Source of the DNA: Nelumbo lutea | Taxonomy: Eukaryota; Streptophyta; Magnoliopsida; Proteales; Nelumbonaceae | Direction of reading: 5' to 3' | Assembly: GCA_022828595.1 (NCBI GenBank) | Contig: JAKGHH010000008.1 | Location: forward strand, 26,652,378 to 26,716,377 | Length of the DNA stretch: 64,000 nt | Part shown: in pieces, positions 61,136-64,000 of the stretch | Position numbering within the stretch: position 1 is the first letter of the stretch | Layout: every line of letters starts with the position of its first letter | The notes under the pieces: model-generated | The model's database searches: none | Told to the model about the DNA's origin: nothing | What the model saw: the letters and a program-made list of their open reading frames with translations, nothing else | Translations under genes and position numbers: made by a program

Positions 61136-63400
61136 TCCCCTCTCAAGTGAAATGGCCATCTGCAGACTGTGAGCTTGGCAGCTAGTCCACGAAAGCAAGT
61201 AGTAGGCAAGGGCTTAGTGAGCATATCTACTACCTGCTTGGAGATCGGGATGAAACAAACCACAAGGAAGTTGTTGGCCACACGTTCACAAAGGAAATGT
61301 ACATCGAGCTCAATATGCCTGGCCTTGGAGTGCAGCACTGGGTTGAGTGATAAGTATGTGGCGCTAAGGTTGTCACACCACAAAGGAGAGAGGGGAGAAG
61401 AGAAACCGAGTTCCTGAAGTAATATTTGTATCCAAGCTAAATCAGAGGCCACAGATGCCAAGCTATGGTATTTAGATTCTGTACTAGAGCGAGACATTGT
61501 AGGTTGCTTTCGGGAGCTCCATGATATGAGGTTGGGATCAAGAAATATGCATAAGCCGCCTTGTGAGTGACGATCTACTAGGCAGTTGGCCCAATCTGCA
61601 CTGGAGAAGGCTTCAACTGTAGTGATTTAGAAGGGGTGAAGAGGATGCCATGATCTCTCGTACCTTTAAGGTAACCTAGAATATGTTTCACAGCAGCCTA
61701 GTGAATCGTGGTGGGTGCCTTCATGAATTGGCATACTTTGTGGACTACAAAGGAAATCTCTAGGTGTGTAAGGGTGACATATTGTAATGCCCCAACAATG
61801 CTACGATAAAAGGTTGGATCAGGGAGAGGACCCCCTGAGGAAGCATCTAATCGGGTAGAGGCTGCCACCGGAGAAGAAATTGGCTTTGCTTCATGCATCT
61901 AGGACTGCGCCAATAGATCTTGGACATATTTGTGCTGAGTAAGGTGCATTCCTGCTGTAGTGCGATGGAGTTCAAGGCCCAAAAAATAGTGGGCCAGGCC
62001 AAGATCTCTCAATGCAAACTGAAAGGAGAGGTGGTTAATAAGAGAAGTTACAACAAAGCCATCAGACCCAATGATTAAAATATCATCCACAGACTAATAC
62101 CAGCAAGACATCATAGTCACACCATTGAGTGAACAAAGATGTGTCAAACTTAGAATCCTTGAAACCAAGCTGAAGAAGAGAGTCACGTAGACATGTATAG
62201 CAGACTCGAGGAGCTTGTTTTAAGCCATAAAGTGAATGGTGTAGCTTGCAGACATAGTTAGAATTTTGGGGATTCACAAACCCAATGGGTTGTTTCATAT
62301 AGACCTCCTCATTCAAAAAATCATTAAGGAAAGCATTACTGATGTCTTGTTGTCTCACCTCCTAATGAAATGATGTGGCCAAAGCAAGCACAGTTCTAAT
62401 AGTGGTTGGTTTAACCACGGGGCTGAAAGTTTCTTCAAAATCCACACCGGCCTCTTGAGAATAGCCCTTGGCAACCAGGCACGCCTTGAAGTGCCCAACT
62501 GAACCATCAGCTCAGCGTTTGATTTTATATACCCGACGATTGCCAATTCATTTTTGTCGGGATGTGGGGGAACAAGAGACCAAGTGGAGTTATAGATGAG
62601 GGCCTTGTATTTTTCTAACATCGCTAGAACCCAACAAGGATCTTTGTGGATTTTTGTGTAGCTATTGGGCTCGGTTTCAAGAAGATGGTTGGCTTGCATT
62701 GCATAATGAGGGTTTGGTATAAAAACACCAATCTTGGACCTGGTGAGCATGGGATGAGAGGAAGGGGGATGGGGTAGTGCAGGTGAGGGTAGTGCACTGG
62801 ATGCATCGGAGGTGGATGGGCCTAGTAGTTGAGGTGAAGAGGGTTGACTTGAGGGTTGGGTTGGCGGTTGCATGTGGGCTGGCATGGGGCCCAAATTATC
62901 AGGATCAGGGGTAGATTTGCAAGGAAATATTATAGGTGGGGGCCCAATAGGATGAGGGAAGGTGGTTGTAGAGTATAGGGTAGGCTTAGCGGTCACAGCA
63001 AAAGGGAAGTTCAATTCATCAAATACCACATTACTGCTAATGAAGATCCAGCCCGTGTTAGGTTCAAGGCATTTGTACCCTTTATGATGTGGGCTGAAGC
63101 CCAAGAGCACACACTTAACAGACCTGAAATCCAATTTGGTTTTGTTATAAGGGCGAATGTGGGGATAACAGGCGCATCAGAAGACTCGAAGAAGTGAATA
63201 ATCGGGTTTAGTGTCGTATAATTTCTCCCAAGCCGAGCTCATATGAAGAATTGGTGTGGGCAACCTATTTATCAGGAATGCAGCCGCTTCAAAGGCATCA
63301 TACCATCGGTTCCAAGGTACTGATGTTGTAGCCATAAGTGTAAGGCCCGTCTCAACAATATGTCTATGTCTCCTTTCAGTTAAGCCATTTTGAGCATCTT
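61100..63400 (-). pseudogene. Ty1/copia pol remnant (integrase, RT, RNase H)
   Basis: The minus strand from 63,395 reads QNGLTERRHRHIVETGLTLM (end of integrase core), KCVLLGFSPHHKGYKCL, a Pro/Ser-rich linker, then RT pieces: MRQQDISNAFLNDFLNEEVY, LYGLKQAPR, VDDILIIGSD (62,090), LGLAHYFLGLELHRT, and RNase H: RSSTESKYHSLASVASDLAW, KARHIELDVHFLCERV. Stops and frame changes separate the pieces. The gag, protease and N-terminal integrase are cut off where a LINE begins (about 63,400). Confidence 0.88.
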
Positions 63401-64000
63401 GACTCCCCAGACCTGCCCACTTATGATAGGCTAGATCAGCTATCTAAGGAGATCCATACAGACCGTATTCTCAGGATCGACATGGTGGCCCATACTGAGG
63501 AAAACCAAAACTCTAAAGATCAACATTCAGTAAGTTCTCTTGTATTGCTCCCTTATTTCTTTTCTTTGTGGGTGGAGGTGGCTGGCCCAAAACAGCCCCA
63601 CCCTTATCAATGAATGTTTTCAGCTGGAAATGCCGAGGGGCTGGGTGCCCCAAGGCAGTTCAGGGACTTAGGGACTTTGTCAACCGAATCAATCCTGACT
63701 TTATTTTTCTTGTGCGAGATAAAGTTCCTTGAAGAAAAAATTAATACTTTATCGAATATTCTATGTTATCCTAATTATGTCACTATCAATCTTGAAGGAA
63801 GAGCAGGAGGGTTAGTAGTCCTCTAGAAAGCAGGGTCTCAGGTTTCTTTTTTGTCTTCTTCTGCTAGGGTCGTCTTATTTCAAGTTCAGGACTCTCTCTT
63901 GTCTTGGACTCTTGGTTTTATTTATGGACCACCGAAAAAACATCAAAGAAACCGACTCTAGTTAAAACTTAATGAGTATCTTCAACAAGCTAACCTTCCT
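63400..64000 (+). pseudogene. LINE ORF2 start (endonuclease), cut by the window edge
   Basis: ATG 63,610 opens MNVFSWKCRGAGCPKAVQGL and VNRINPDFIFLV, the start of an apurinic-type endonuclease of a plant L1 element. A frameshift near 63,710 passes to LCEIKFLEEKINTL and INLEGRAGGLVVL, which ends at TAG 63,824. The continuation (VVLFQVQDSLLSWTLGFIYG) reaches 64,000. Upstream 63,400-63,600 may be the end of ORF1. Confidence 0.75.

Overview
This is nuclear DNA from a flowering plant. It shows GT-AG introns, multi-exon genes with closest recognisable counterparts in angiosperm families (an SR140-type splicing factor, an LRR receptor-like protein, an L-type lectin receptor kinase, a WEB1-like coiled-coil fragment), and plant-type transposons (L1 LINEs with a C-terminal RNase H, RTE, Ty1/copia, Tat-lineage Ty3/gypsy, hAT, CACTA, Mutator-like and Tourist-like MITEs). 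The species cannot be told from the sequence. No rRNA or tRNA genes and no bacterial-style operons were seen.

Layout. 1-2,730: intergenic or far-upstream intron DNA with a minus-strand LINE RNase H remnant, an hAT-like remnant and a perfect 20-bp-arm hairpin. 2,731-17,232 (+): fourteen exons of an SR140/U2SURP-like pre-mRNA splicing gene, whose reading frame joins across every intron for about 901 residues; its first exons lie left of the window or were not recognised. The large introns hold three independent LINE insertions plus a further LINE remnant, two of them with clear target-site duplications. 17,233-26,320: repeat-rich intergenic DNA with an hAT-type MITE, an RTE 3' end, a possible gypsy remnant, SINE-like sequence and a strong G-quadruplex motif. 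26,322-30,996 (+): an LRR receptor-like protein with three visible exons, an intron packed with nested MITEs, and an exact 90-bp tandem duplication in its C-terminal tail. 32,045-38,900: a second hAT MITE copy, a broken N-terminal exon of another receptor-like protein, a gypsy gag remnant and a decayed hAT transposase on the minus strand. 40,144-42,166 (+): an L-type lectin receptor kinase pseudogene with several frameshifts, set among three copies of a short TIR element.

46,598-63,400 is a Russian-doll nest. A Ty1/copia element (minus) has a CACTA transposon (46,598-60,904, 3-bp CTA duplication) at or in its 3' LTR. The CACTA carries a captured WEB1-like gene fragment. It was in turn entered by a 10.45-kb Tat-lineage Ty3/gypsy element (48,737-59,190, GATTC duplication). 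That element has decayed gag and pol (stops and frameshifts), but between pol and the 3' LTR it keeps an apparently intact antisense gene. The gene has four exons, three short introns, 594 codons and a TATAAATA box on the minus strand about 180 bp before the first ATG. Its second exon resembles the plant 'putative gypsy type transposon' family (PF04195). This is the most interesting system in the window. The window ends inside the endonuclease region of another LINE.
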